This document shows, piece by piece, positions 40,810 to 48,772 of a stretch of DNA of 48,772 nucleotides; the first letter of the stretch is position 1, and every line of letters starts with the position of its first letter. The DNA is from Rhabdochlamydiaceae bacterium (GTDB lineage Bacteria; Chlamydiota; Chlamydiia; Chlamydiales; Rhabdochlamydiaceae): the NCBI GenBank assembly GCA_027365315.1, contig DAHXNQ010000081.1, positions 1 to 48,772 on the forward strand. Reading direction: 5' to 3'. The notes under the pieces were generated by a model. It ran no database searches and was not told the DNA's origin. It was given only the letters and a program-made list of their open reading frames with translations. The translations under genes and the position numbers were made by a program.

Positions 40810-41481
40810 TCACTTTCTCACAAAGCTGAGATAGCGCACCTCGCACCCCTTCGAGCGCCACAATTCGTCAAAGTAGGAGCTGCCATAACCTGGCCAGTCT
40901 GTGATGTAGAAGGGATCGCCGTAGATCGGCTCCCAAGCGGGATGGGCCTGCATCTGCTGAAGCGCCTGCGCTGCGTAGGGGTGGTGATCTGTCACCACTG
41001 TGCAGCGCGCTTCCCTTTTGGCCACGCGCGCCAGCTGCTCGACAAAGAGAGGCTGCAGTAGACGATTCTTCGCATGCTTTCCCTTGGGCCAGGGGTCGGG
41101 GAAGTTGATGAAAATCTCCTCGGCACACCCCTCTGGCAGATAATGCGTGGCAAAGGTGAGCGCCTCACCGCAGACGGTGCGTAGATTCTCTAGCCCCTTG
41201 CAGCGCCCCCGATTCCAGATCTTGCGCACACGTTCGAACTTCATCTCGACAGCTAGCCAGTTGCGCTCCCCATCCGCCGTCGCTCGCTCGCAGATCCAGG
41301 TGCCATTGCCGCTGCAAAACTCAATCGCCAGCGGCGCCTCTCTTCCAAAAAATTCTTTCCACTCGGGAAACAGCTCTCTCGCATGCTCGTGATAATAGGT
41401 AGGCACAAAAAAGACCCCCTCATGCAGTGCGGGGCGCCTCTCCTCCCAAGCGGAGGGATATTTCAGATCGGTAGCTTTCAT
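40810..41481 (-). CDS. trmB: tRNA (guanine-N7)-methyltransferase
   Basis: Methylates G46 in tRNAs, using S-adenosylmethionine. The 223-aa protein has the SAM-binding motif IEFCSGNGTWICERA near residue 53 and the family motif EEIFINFPDPWPKGKHAKNRL, where the DPWPK word is diagnostic. The end of the protein carries the conserved Y/F-rich block. Starts at ATG 41481. It is followed by the unknown 266-aa gene three bases later. Confidence 0.93.
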   Translation of the reverse strand: MKATDLKYPSAWEERRPALHEGVFFVPTYYHEHARELFPEWKEFFGREAPLAIEFCSGNGTWICERATADGERNWLAVEMKFERVRKIWNRGRCKGLENLRTVCGEALTFATHYLPEGCAEEIFINFPDPWPKGKHAKNRLLQPLFVEQLARVAKREARCTVVTDHHPYAAQALQQMQAHPAWEPIYGDPFYITDWPGYGSSYFDELWRSKGCEVRYLSFVRK

Positions 41482-41568
41482 AACCGCGCTATTCTACCTG
41501 ACCAATCACTTAGATTCGACCAGTTTCACCACATCACTTAAAATAATAATTCTTCCAACTGGAGGTGA

Positions 41569-41598
41569 TTGACAGACAACCACACTCTTCTTTATCAT
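41569..41598 (+). promoter_or_regulatory. Candidate promoter of tRNA-Leu
   Basis: TTGACA at 41569-41574 is a perfect -35 box and TATCAT at 41593-41598 matches the -10 consensus in five of six bases, with an 18-base spacer. The tRNA gene begins 11 bases further on, which fits a start site at or just before it. Confidence 0.65.
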
Positions 41599-41608
41599 TG
41601 ATCCTCTT

Positions 41609-42497
<889 letters not shown>

Positions 42498-42499
<2 letters not shown>

Positions 42500-42513
42500 A
42501 CCTCCAGAGGTAT
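42498..42513. promoter_or_regulatory. Possible operator over the XRE gene start
   Basis: ATACCTC and GAGGTAT are inverted 7-base arms around CA. They cover the ribosome binding site and touch the start codon of the XRE regulator. XRE proteins bind such dyads and often repress themselves. Confidence 0.5.
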
Positions 42514-42566
42514 AGTTCGTTTATACAATATGCAATTTATAGAATATTGCAAGAAAAATCCGACAA

Positions 42567-42583
42567 TGTACAACTGCTGTACA
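42567..42583. promoter_or_regulatory. Possible second operator beside the divergent promoter
   Basis: TGTACA-ACTGC-TGTACA is a perfect 6-base inverted (and self-complementary) repeat with 5-base spacer. It ends two bases before the -35 box of the plus-strand promoter at 42586, a position suitable for a regulator that controls both divergent units. Confidence 0.45.
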
Positions 42584-42585
42584 TC

Positions 42586-42614
42586 TTGACAACTGAAAAC
42601 AGGCTCTCTTAAAT
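42586..42614 (+). promoter_or_regulatory. Promoter of the kinase-like gene pair
   Basis: A perfect -35 TTGACA (42586-42591), 17-base spacer and TTAAAT (42609-42614, four of six). The first gene starts at 42643, giving a leader of about 20 bases. The gene order after it is compact, so this promoter probably serves the cluster to 46602. Confidence 0.6.
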
Positions 42615-42642
42615 TGGCTACACCAGAAAGTGGCCTCTCTTC

Positions 42643-43575
42643 ATGTCGCATCGGTTTCGCTGTTTTCTTTTCCCTTTTCTTGCTTTTACAACGGTGGCTC
42701 TCTTTGTCAGATGGCAGACAGCAGGCTTTCGATGGCACAAAATCGAAGGTGATTTCGCTTATGACACCAGATGGGAACTACAGCTCTCCGAAGAGGAGCA
42801 GCAGAAGATCATCGCACTGCTACAGCAGCCATTTTCCTATCTAGGCAAAGGAGCACAGTGCTACGCCTTCGCCTCGGCCGATGGCAATTATGTGATCAAG
42901 TTTCCTAGGCTACACAAAATGCGCTCCCCTCTCTGGCTGCGCCTGGCAGCAAAGATTTCCGGCTTTACAGTCATACAGAGACTCGATCGCGACTACAGCA
43001 AAAACAGAGAAAGCGAGCGAGAGAAGCACTTTCTCAGCTACATGATCGCCTATAAGCAGCTGAAAGAGGCGACGGCACTAGTCTATCTTCATCTCAATCA
43101 GACGCCCGAATGGGGATTTACAACCACCTTTTACGACAAGATCGGTTGCGCCTATCAGCTCGATTTAGGAAAGAGCTACTTCTTGCTGCAAAAGCGGGCC
43201 TCTTGGCTTGTACCCGAGCTTGAGCGGATGATGAAAGAGGGGGGCGAAGAGAGAGCAAAGCAGCTGATAGATGGTCTATTAGCTAGACTGCTCGAGAGAG
43301 CAAAGCTGGGACTGTTTGACCAGGATCCTCACATCACCAACAACTTTGGACTGATCGATGGAGAGGTAGTGCAGATCGACATTGGCCGCTATCAGGCAGG
43401 TCCAGAGCACACCAAGCCGAAAGTATACTGCGAAGACATTAGGTACGTATTGCGCAAATTCCTTCCATGGCTCTCAAAAAGGTTCCCATCACTAGAACGA
43501 CACCTCCTTGATAAACTCGATCAGATGCGCAAGAATGATCTCCCCACATCTGGAGTCGATTCATGCACCTCATAA
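42643..43575 (+). CDS. Membrane-anchored protein-kinase-fold protein, copy 1
   Basis: A 310-aa protein with one N-terminal hydrophobic segment (about residues 8-22) and a kinase-like domain. GKGAQCYAFASADGNYVIKF resembles the Gly-rich loop and the ATP-binding Lys (Lys86) of protein kinases; a Glu (Glu142) precedes LVYLHL as in helix C; FDQDPHITNNFG has an Asp228-x5-Asn234 pair as in the catalytic loop; and QIDIGRY places Asp246 like the DFG Asp. The Arg-Asp of HRD is not present. It resembles the kinase-like folds of Kdo/lipid kinases (WaaP, KdkA) or of Ser/Thr kinases, but I cannot name a family. The next gene is a paralog that overlaps by 13 bases. Confidence 0.78.
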   Translation: MSHRFRCFLFPFLAFTTVALFVRWQTAGFRWHKIEGDFAYDTRWELQLSEEEQQKIIALLQQPFSYLGKGAQCYAFASADGNYVIKFPRLHKMRSPLWLRLAAKISGFTVIQRLDRDYSKNRESEREKHFLSYMIAYKQLKEATALVYLHLNQTPEWGFTTTFYDKIGCAYQLDLGKSYFLLQKRASWLVPELERMMKEGGEERAKQLIDGLLARLLERAKLGLFDQDPHITNNFGLIDGEVVQIDIGRYQAGPEHTKPKVYCEDIRYVLRKFLPWLSKRFPSLERHLLDKLDQMRKNDLPTSGVDSCTS

Positions 43576-44507
43576 AGAATTTTCTGCTTTTCTGCCTATT
43601 CGTCGTAGGATTTGGCCTGCTTTACTATCCCTGCCATTTGCAAACAGGCGGATTTTATTGGGATCGAGTCTATTCGAACCAACCTAACGACCCCAGATGG
43701 GACATTCCCCTGTCCGCCGCAGAAGAACAGGATCTGCTGCGCATTCTCGATCAGCCCTTTCGTTACCTAGATCACGGAGCGCAGTGCTACGTCTTTGCCT
43801 CCGAAGATGGAAAGTATGTACTGAAATTGCTGCGCTGCCATCGTCTCTTCCCCAAACCTATCACCAGATGGATCGCTGGGCAGAAGCTTTTCTCTCTCCC
43901 GTTTCTTTCACAGTTGCAAAAAGGAAGCCAGCATACAATTGAAAAGCTGCACCGCTGCTTCGAACAGACCTATGGCAGCTACTACGCCGCCTACCACGAT
44001 CTGAAAGAGGAGACAGCTTTACTCTATCTCCACCTCAACAAAACCCCCGAATGGGGATTGAAAATCCCCTTCTACGACAGAATCGGCTGTCTGCAGGTGG
44101 TTGAAATTGGCAATCTTCTCTTTATCGTGCAGAGGCGCGCCGAGCCAGTTCTAGACTGCCTGAAGAGGCTAGTGAAGGAGGGTAAAATAGAAGAGGCTCA
44201 CCGCCGCATCGACGACCTTTTTCAACTGCTCATTTCTCGTTGCAGCAAGGGGATCTTTGACAAAGATCCCAATCCTATATCCAACTTTGGCTTCCTCGGA
44301 GATAAGATCATTCAGATCGATATCGGTCGCTACTCTTACGATGCAGCGCGCAAGCAACCCGAGATCTACAGCAGAGAGATTCGCTTCATCGCCACACGAT
44401 ACCAGAATAAATTGTCGTACACGCTCCCGGTTCTCAAAGATTACCCCCTTCAATCGGTAGAAAATATTTTAAAAGAGCAACTGGACAAAGAGCCCGTCCT
44501 CCTCTAG
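43563..44507 (+). CDS. Membrane-anchored protein-kinase-fold protein, copy 2
   Basis: A 314-aa paralog of the preceding protein along its whole length. It has an N-terminal hydrophobic segment (residues 6-22), HGAQCYVFASEDGKYVLKLL with Lys88, Glu149 before ALLYLHLNKTPEWG, the IFDKDPNPISNFG stretch with Asp235 and Asn241, and QIDIGRY with Asp253. The shared words TPEWG and RIGC/KIGC are outside the kinase motifs and mark the family. It starts inside the end of copy 1 (13-base overlap), so the two come from a tandem duplication with coupled translation. Both keep all candidate catalytic residues, arguing for two active proteins. Confidence 0.78.
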   Translation: MHLIKNFLLFCLFVVGFGLLYYPCHLQTGGFYWDRVYSNQPNDPRWDIPLSAAEEQDLLRILDQPFRYLDHGAQCYVFASEDGKYVLKLLRCHRLFPKPITRWIAGQKLFSLPFLSQLQKGSQHTIEKLHRCFEQTYGSYYAAYHDLKEETALLYLHLNKTPEWGLKIPFYDRIGCLQVVEIGNLLFIVQRRAEPVLDCLKRLVKEGKIEEAHRRIDDLFQLLISRCSKGIFDKDPNPISNFGFLGDKIIQIDIGRYSYDAARKQPEIYSREIRFIATRYQNKLSYTLPVLKDYPLQSVENILKEQLDKEPVLL

Positions 44508-44520
44508 GCTTATTCCCACT

Positions 44521-45306
44521 ATGGCGAAAAAAAACTCATCTTGGGAATCGGTAGGCGACTGGTATGACCGCATCGTAGGCGATGAGGGACACTTCTACCA
44601 CCGCGAATTGGTCATTCCCAACTCACTAAAAATGTTAAACTTAAAGAAAGAATCGCGCCTTGTCGATCTGGGCTGCGGTCAGGGGGTTCTGGCTCGTCAC
44701 ATCCCTGCCGGCGTGGATTATCTGGGTATCGACAGCTCCAAAAGCCTGGTTCAGAAGGCGCGCGAAAAGCGCCTCGATCCTGCCCAGCGATTTGATGTGG
44801 GGGATGTCTGCCAGCTCTTTGGTGAAAACTGTCTCTTTCCAGAAACATCGGAATTAAAGGGAAGTTTTACCCATGCTGCGATCCTTTTGGCTCTTCAGAA
44901 TATGCATGAGGGTGAAAAAGCACTGAAGAACTGCTCGCTGCTGCTGAAGCAGGGTGGCCATCTGCTACTGGTGCTAAATCACCCCTGTTTCCGCATCCCT
45001 CGCCAGTCCCACTGGAGCTGGAAAGAGGAAAAGAAGCTGCAGGCGCGCGAGATCGAGCGCTACATGAGCCCCATGGAGATTCCCATCCAGACCCACCCGG
45101 GAAAAGGAGAAGAGGCGACAGTGAGCTACCACCGCCCTCTCTCTTCCTACTTCTCTTGGCTAGCAGAGAGCGGTTTTGCCACGATCCTCCTAGAAGAGTG
45201 GTGTTCTCCCAAGGCTAGTCAAGGGGCAAAAGCTGATGCAGAGAACCGTGCAAGGGCAGAATTTCCCTTATTTCTAGCCCTGCTAGCGCGCAAAATCGTT
45301 CGTTGA
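44521..45306 (+). CDS. SAM-dependent methyltransferase, class I
   Basis: A 261-aa class I methyltransferase: SAM motif LVDLGCGQGVLARHIP near residue 43, a following acidic IDSS loop, and a motif ILLALQNMHEGEKAL where the active-site region would be. The substrate cannot be named; a small molecule or sugar/lipid is more likely than DNA. It starts at ATG 44521, 13 bases after the kinase-like copy 2, and overlaps the glycosyltransferase start by four bases. By context it belongs to the cluster that modifies a surface glycan or lipid, an inference. Confidence 0.88.
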   Translation: MAKKNSSWESVGDWYDRIVGDEGHFYHRELVIPNSLKMLNLKKESRLVDLGCGQGVLARHIPAGVDYLGIDSSKSLVQKAREKRLDPAQRFDVGDVCQLFGENCLFPETSELKGSFTHAAILLALQNMHEGEKALKNCSLLLKQGGHLLLVLNHPCFRIPRQSHWSWKEEKKLQAREIERYMSPMEIPIQTHPGKGEEATVSYHRPLSSYFSWLAESGFATILLEEWCSPKASQGAKADAENRARAEFPLFLALLARKIVR

Positions 45307-46187
45307 GTATCTTCTCGTCTGTGAGAAGATTTCTACTCCTACTGCCTCTGCTATTTGCCGCCGCCTTCATCTGGGTCTACCGAACGTTACACGAGCAGCC
45401 CGCCGCTTACGCCAAATACCCGGTTGCCGAGGAGAAACGTTTTGTCGTCATCATTCCTTCCTATAACAACTCGCTCTTCTGTGAGCGCAATCTCTTTTCG
45501 GTCCTCACGCAGAGTTACGAGAATTTCCGCGTCATCTACATCGATGATGCCTCAACCGACGACACTCAACAGAAGGTTGCCCTCTTCATCGAAAAGATGG
45601 ACCCCAAGAAAAGGGTGACTCTGATCCGCAATCCGAAGAATGTGGGCGCGCTCGAAAATATCTATAGAGCGGTGCACAGCTGCAGCAAAAAAGAGATTGT
45701 TATACTAGTCGATGGCGACGATTTTCTCGCACACGATGGCGTGCTGGCCTATCTCAATAGAGTCTACGCCAATCCCTATGTCTGGATGACCTACGGCAGC
45801 TTTGTTGAGTATCCCGACATGAAGCCCTCCGAGCCGATCACATCAGAGATGATCCCCCTAAAGGTACTGCTGGGAGGCAGGGTGCGCCGCTACCCCTGGC
45901 GTTCCTCTCATCTGCGCAGCTTCTATGCTGGCCTCTTTCAGAAAATTCACAAAGAGGACCTTCTGTGGGAGGGCAAATTCCTACCGATGGGGGTCGATCT
46001 AGCAGTGATGTTTCCTCTGCTAGAGATGAGTGGCTCCCATGCACGCTATGTCGATAAGGTGCTCTATCTCTACAACCGCGCCAATCCTCTTAACAACTGC
46101 AAAATAGATCTGCGCCTTCAGCAGCAGCTAGGGCAGCATATCCGCGCGCTTCCTCCTTACCCAGCACTGCAGGACCCCCCTTTTTAA
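45303..46187 (+). CDS. Family 2 glycosyltransferase, membrane-anchored
   Basis: A 294-aa GT-A fold glycosyltransferase. It has an N-terminal hydrophobic helix (residues about 8-25), then VVIIPSYNNSLFCERNLFS, YIDDASTDDTQ and the metal-binding VDGDDFLAHDGV with the DxD-type word. The start is TTG at 45303, whose TGA overlaps the methyltransferase stop (TTGA), a classical coupling arrangement. Its products are probably surface sugars; donor and acceptor cannot be told. It is followed one base later by a small unknown gene. Confidence 0.88.
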   Translation: MSIFSSVRRFLLLLPLLFAAAFIWVYRTLHEQPAAYAKYPVAEEKRFVVIIPSYNNSLFCERNLFSVLTQSYENFRVIYIDDASTDDTQQKVALFIEKMDPKKRVTLIRNPKNVGALENIYRAVHSCSKKEIVILVDGDDFLAHDGVLAYLNRVYANPYVWMTYGSFVEYPDMKPSEPITSEMIPLKVLLGGRVRRYPWRSSHLRSFYAGLFQKIHKEDLLWEGKFLPMGVDLAVMFPLLEMSGSHARYVDKVLYLYNRANPLNNCKIDLRLQQQLGQHIRALPPYPALQDPPF

Positions 46188-46188
46188 C

Positions 46189-46602
46189 ATGAGCAACCAT
46201 TACAACTTCTCAAACAGATCAGAACATAAGATCGTCGCCGCACTCGTTCTCGAGAAACTCTGTCAACTGGCAGAAGCGCGCTGCTTAAAGGCTGCTGCCG
46301 ATTGCGAGCTTGAGCGTGAGCAGATGCTCTACCTCCTCGGATCCAACAGAATCGACGCTACAATGAAGGCGGCGATCATCATGAGAGCTGTAAACGGGCC
46401 TGATATGCCAGAAGAGGTTTACAACCTAGCAGACAAGCTAGACTCTTGGCTACCTGGCAGACCTGCCGCCCCTTTAGAGATAATTCGGCAGCGAACAGGC
46501 GGTATAGCAGGGCTGCTCCTGATTCAAGCGGCTCAGCAACTGACAGGGCGGAATACAAGGACCTCCCATCGATTGACAATCCTCTCCCCGCGACCTCAGT
46601 AA
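46189..46602 (+). CDS. Hypothetical protein, 137 aa, end of the cluster
   Basis: A small helical protein with no membrane segment or signal. It begins one base after the glycosyltransferase stop, so it is likely in the same transcript. It is rich in Ala, Leu, Arg and Glu, with helices around residues 15-40 and 50-70. No family recognised. The last 20 residues are basic and less structured. Confidence 0.65.
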   Translation: MSNHYNFSNRSEHKIVAALVLEKLCQLAEARCLKAAADCELEREQMLYLLGSNRIDATMKAAIIMRAVNGPDMPEEVYNLADKLDSWLPGRPAAPLEIIRQRTGGIAGLLLIQAAQQLTGRNTRTSHRLTILSPRPQ

Positions 46603-46682
46603 ACTTTTTTCAAGCACTTTCTATCTATCAAACCATCGGCTATCCTGGCAGCTCGATTTCTTTGAATGGCTAGGTAACAGCA

Positions 46683-47345
46683 ATGGACGAAGCGATTTGG
46701 ATTGCAGAGACGCTCTTTTTGGCCGGTACCGCTCTGCTGATGGCTAGAGGAGGCCAGGTGGCACTGGGCAGCTGGGTCACTTTGCAGGGCATTCTCGCCA
46801 ACCTATTTGCGTTAAAAGAGATAGAGCTGTTTGGATTCTGTGCTAGTGCTGGCGACCCTCTGGCGGTAGGAGCTCTATTTTCCTTAAGTCTCTTCAACGT
46901 CCGGTTTGGTAGAAAGGAGTCTTTACGGCTCTGCGCCATCAGCTTGGGGCTATTGCTGCTCTTTGCTGCAGCCAGCCGCCTCCACCTGCTCTACACTCCC
47001 CATCCTAGCGACCTCTACCACCACGCCTACGCTGCCCTCTTAACGCCAGCGCCTCGTCTCTTCCTCGCCTCGGTCACCGCCTTCGCCGCGGGGCAGGCGA
47101 TCGATCTCCTCTTCATGGGCCTATTGGGTAGAGCCCTGCCCCTCCCAGCTCGCATCATTGGCGCCACCTTGCTAGGCACAGCGCTCGATACAGCGGTCTT
47201 TAGTATGGTAGGACTACAAGGCATTCTTCCCCACCTTACCGAACTCTCTATCGTAGCCTATGTGGGTAAGCTGTTGGGGGTAGCTCTATCGATTCCCTTC
47301 TCTCTACTAGCGCGCAGGTGGGCAGCTCGTGGCGCTACAGTTTGA
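46683..47345 (+). CDS. yhhQ: YhhQ-family queuosine precursor/queuine transporter
   Basis: A 220-aa inner-membrane protein with about six hydrophobic segments of the YhhQ (DUF165/VUT_1) type, with TLQGILANLFALKEIELFG near residue 32 and LIGRALPLP- and GATLLGTALDTAVFSM-like blocks that match the family. It overlaps the tgt start by 17 bases. Transport of queuine by the chlamydial YhhQ has been reported, as I recall it. The genetic link here to tgt supports use of host queuine. Confidence 0.82.
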   Translation: MDEAIWIAETLFLAGTALLMARGGQVALGSWVTLQGILANLFALKEIELFGFCASAGDPLAVGALFSLSLFNVRFGRKESLRLCAISLGLLLLFAAASRLHLLYTPHPSDLYHHAYAALLTPAPRLFLASVTAFAAGQAIDLLFMGLLGRALPLPARIIGATLLGTALDTAVFSMVGLQGILPHLTELSIVAYVGKLLGVALSIPFSLLARRWAARGATV

Positions 47346-48456
47346 GATCATTCACAAATCATCCCGTTCGCGCGCACGCGTAGGACGCATCATCACATCT
47401 CATGGCGTCATCGATACGCCAGGCTTTGTGGCGGTGGGCACCAACGGCACCATCAAAGCTCTCGATACCGCTGCAGTTTCGGGCACTGGCCTACAACTGC
47501 TCTTCTGCAACACCTACCACCTGATGCTGCAGCCAGGATCGAAGGTGGTGGCCGAGGCAGGCGGACTGCACCGCTTTATGGGGCGCAATCTTCCCATCAT
47601 CACAGACTCCGGAGGATTTCAGGTCTTTAGCCTCGCCTACGGCGGCGTAACCAGCGAGCTGAAATCGGCTGGTGCTAAGAAGCAGGACGGCTCTGTTCTG
47701 AAGATCACCGAGGAGGGGGTGCTCTTCCGTTCCTACCGCGATGGCAATCGCTTCTGGCTCACCCCAGAAAGCTCGATCGCAGCACAGAAGGATCTAGGTG
47801 CCGATATCATCATCCCCTTTGACGAGCTGCCCCCTTACCACATCGATAGCGTGGCTCTGCGCAAATCACTCGATCGAACCCACCGCTGGGAGAAACGCTC
47901 GCTCGATGAGCATCTCAAAAACCCGAATGAACAGTCGATCTACGCTGTGGTGCATGGCGGCGTTTCGGAGGAGCTACGCGCCTTAAGCTGCCAGCTGCTG
48001 AGCGACCTTCCTTTCGATGGCTACGCCATTGGGGGCAGCGTGGGTAAAACAAGAGAGGAGATGCGAGGAATGCTGGCCTTCACGCTCCCACGCCTTCCCG
48101 AGGAGAAGCCAAATCACCTGCTGGGCATTGGCGATCTCACCTCTCTCAAGATGACGCTGCCCCTTGGAGTGGACACCTTCGACAGCTCCTATCCCACCAG
48201 AGCTGCCCGGCACGGCACCGCCTTCACGCGAGAGGGGCCCCTCAATCTCATCAGAACTGCCGTTGCCACCAGCTGGGAGCCAATCGATGCCGCCTGCAGC
48301 TGCCACACCTGCCGCCACCACTCCCGCGGCTACATCAGCCACCTTTTCCAGGCCAAAGAGATGGCAGCGCTCTTTCTCACCACCCTTCATAACATCACCT
48401 ACATGGTCGACCTGATGGCCTCCTACCGCGATCAGATTCTTCGCGACGAAATCTAA
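47329..48456 (+). CDS. tgt: Queuine tRNA-ribosyltransferase
   Basis: Exchanges guanine at position 34 of GUN-anticodon tRNAs for queuine or a queuosine precursor. The 375-aa protein has the signature FCNTYHLMLQPG, the nucleophile region TDSGGFQVFSL, DELPPYHIDSV and the Zn-binding CSCHTCRHHSRGYISHLF near the C-terminus. The start is GTG at 47329 inside yhhQ. In Chlamydia, which lacks synthesis genes, Tgt uses queuine itself. Pairing with yhhQ supports salvage here. Confidence 0.97.
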   Translation: MALQFEIIHKSSRSRARVGRIITSHGVIDTPGFVAVGTNGTIKALDTAAVSGTGLQLLFCNTYHLMLQPGSKVVAEAGGLHRFMGRNLPIITDSGGFQVFSLAYGGVTSELKSAGAKKQDGSVLKITEEGVLFRSYRDGNRFWLTPESSIAAQKDLGADIIIPFDELPPYHIDSVALRKSLDRTHRWEKRSLDEHLKNPNEQSIYAVVHGGVSEELRALSCQLLSDLPFDGYAIGGSVGKTREEMRGMLAFTLPRLPEEKPNHLLGIGDLTSLKMTLPLGVDTFDSSYPTRAARHGTAFTREGPLNLIRTAVATSWEPIDAACSCHTCRHHSRGYISHLFQAKEMAALFLTTLHNITYMVDLMASYRDQILRDEI

Positions 48457-48470
48457 AAAGGAGATACTCT

Positions 48471-48772
48471 ATGCAACTGCTGAATCGTCTGGTCATGGCT
48501 ATGATGATGCTGGTCTGTAGCTGCATAGGTCAGCAGGCGCCTGCCTGCCCCCAAATTCTGGACACCATCCAGACCAGCCTGCCCCATTCTGGGGTTTTAA
48601 AAGAGTCTGCTGGATTCGTCTACGTCGATCTAGACGACGCCTACATCCATAAACTGGTCACCTTTATCCAAGAGGATGGATTTGAGGAGCCCCCCTATTT
48701 TGGAAGCCCCGATCTAGTGGGAGCTCACATCAGCGTCATCTACTCTTCCGAGACCAAGAAGTATGGAATAGG
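48471..48772 (+). CDS. Exported hypothetical protein, 3' end beyond window
   Basis: The first 100 codons of an open frame that is not interrupted before the window ends. AAAGGAG precedes the ATG by seven bases. The N-terminus (MQLLNRLVMAMMMLVCSCIG) is a signal peptide with a possible lipobox-type Cys at residues 15-17. The rest holds strand-like stretches, including GAHISVIYSS, which resembles an H-x-S motif of 2H phosphoesterases, but one motif is not enough. It follows tgt by 14 bases and may belong to the same operon. Confidence 0.7.
   Translation, partial: MQLLNRLVMAMMMLVCSCIGQQAPACPQILDTIQTSLPHSGVLKESAGFVYVDLDDAYIHKLVTFIQEDGFEEPPYFGSPDLVGAHISVIYSSETKKYGI

Overview
The window looks like chromosome from a member of the Chlamydiae outside the genus Chlamydia (an environmental or 'Chlamydia-related' lineage). 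Four things support this: a compact type III secretion (T3SS) translocon operon with an LcrH/SycD chaperone followed by CopB-like and CopD-like proteins; the neighbour pairs leuS-waaA and smpB-dnaN-recF, which I recall from Chlamydia trachomatis; candidate inclusion-membrane (Inc) proteins with a bilobed hydrophobic domain; and eukaryote-like genes suited to intracellular life (a Delta7-type sterol reductase and a classical tyrosine phosphatase). By eye the base composition is GC-richer than is usual for Chlamydiae, except for an AT-rich island near 24.7-27.3 kb. No taxonomic marker such as 16S rRNA is present, so the assignment rests on gene content.

Layout. 0-2.6 kb: a large imperfect palindrome, a 598-aa protein of unknown function, a broken IS3-type transposase OrfA and a second large palindrome. 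2.6-5.4 kb: T3SS translocon operon. 5.4-6.1 kb: Inc-like membrane protein on the minus strand. 6.2-9.6 kb: MlaE-MlaF-MlaD lipid transport operon, coupled by overlapping start/stop codons to a YqgE/AlgH protein. 9.8-15.6 kb: exported and unknown proteins, including an S10 serine carboxypeptidase and a 693-aa protein with a degenerate Cys-phosphatase-like loop. 15.7-18.9 kb: amino-acid antiporter and glmS. 19.3-23.3 kb (minus strand): malic enzyme, a multi-pass transporter and GMP reductase. 23.4-27.1 kb: Inc-like protein, then an AT-rich island in which two small paralogous proteins flank a 545-aa coiled-coil/membrane protein. 27.3-27.6 kb: hairpin-rich DNA next to two Met tRNAs. 27.7-30.2 kb: divergent tyrosine phosphatase and sterol reductase. 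30.2-34.0 kb: waaA and leuS. 34.3-38.3 kb: a winged-helix-like protein of unknown role, smpB, dnaN and recF. 38.3-41.5 kb: pgi, tRNA-Pro, an unknown gene and trmB. 41.6-46.6 kb: tRNA-Leu overlapped by an XRE-family regulator gene, then a divergent cluster of two tandem kinase-fold membrane proteins, a methyltransferase, a family 2 glycosyltransferase and a small protein. 46.7-48.8 kb: queuine salvage pair yhhQ-tgt and a truncated exported protein.

How the parts work together. The T3SS translocon would deliver effectors, and the phosphatase, the Inc-like proteins and some of the unknown proteins are candidate substrates. The Mla system, Kdo transferase, GlmS and perhaps the kinase/methyltransferase/glycosyltransferase cluster serve the envelope. 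Malic enzyme, Pgi, GMP reductase, the permease and the transporter handle central and salvage metabolism. YhhQ-Tgt would use host queuine. The parts I consider least explained are the 24.4-27.1 kb island with its flanking paralogs, the tandem kinase-like pair with its adjacent XRE regulator, and the large palindromes.
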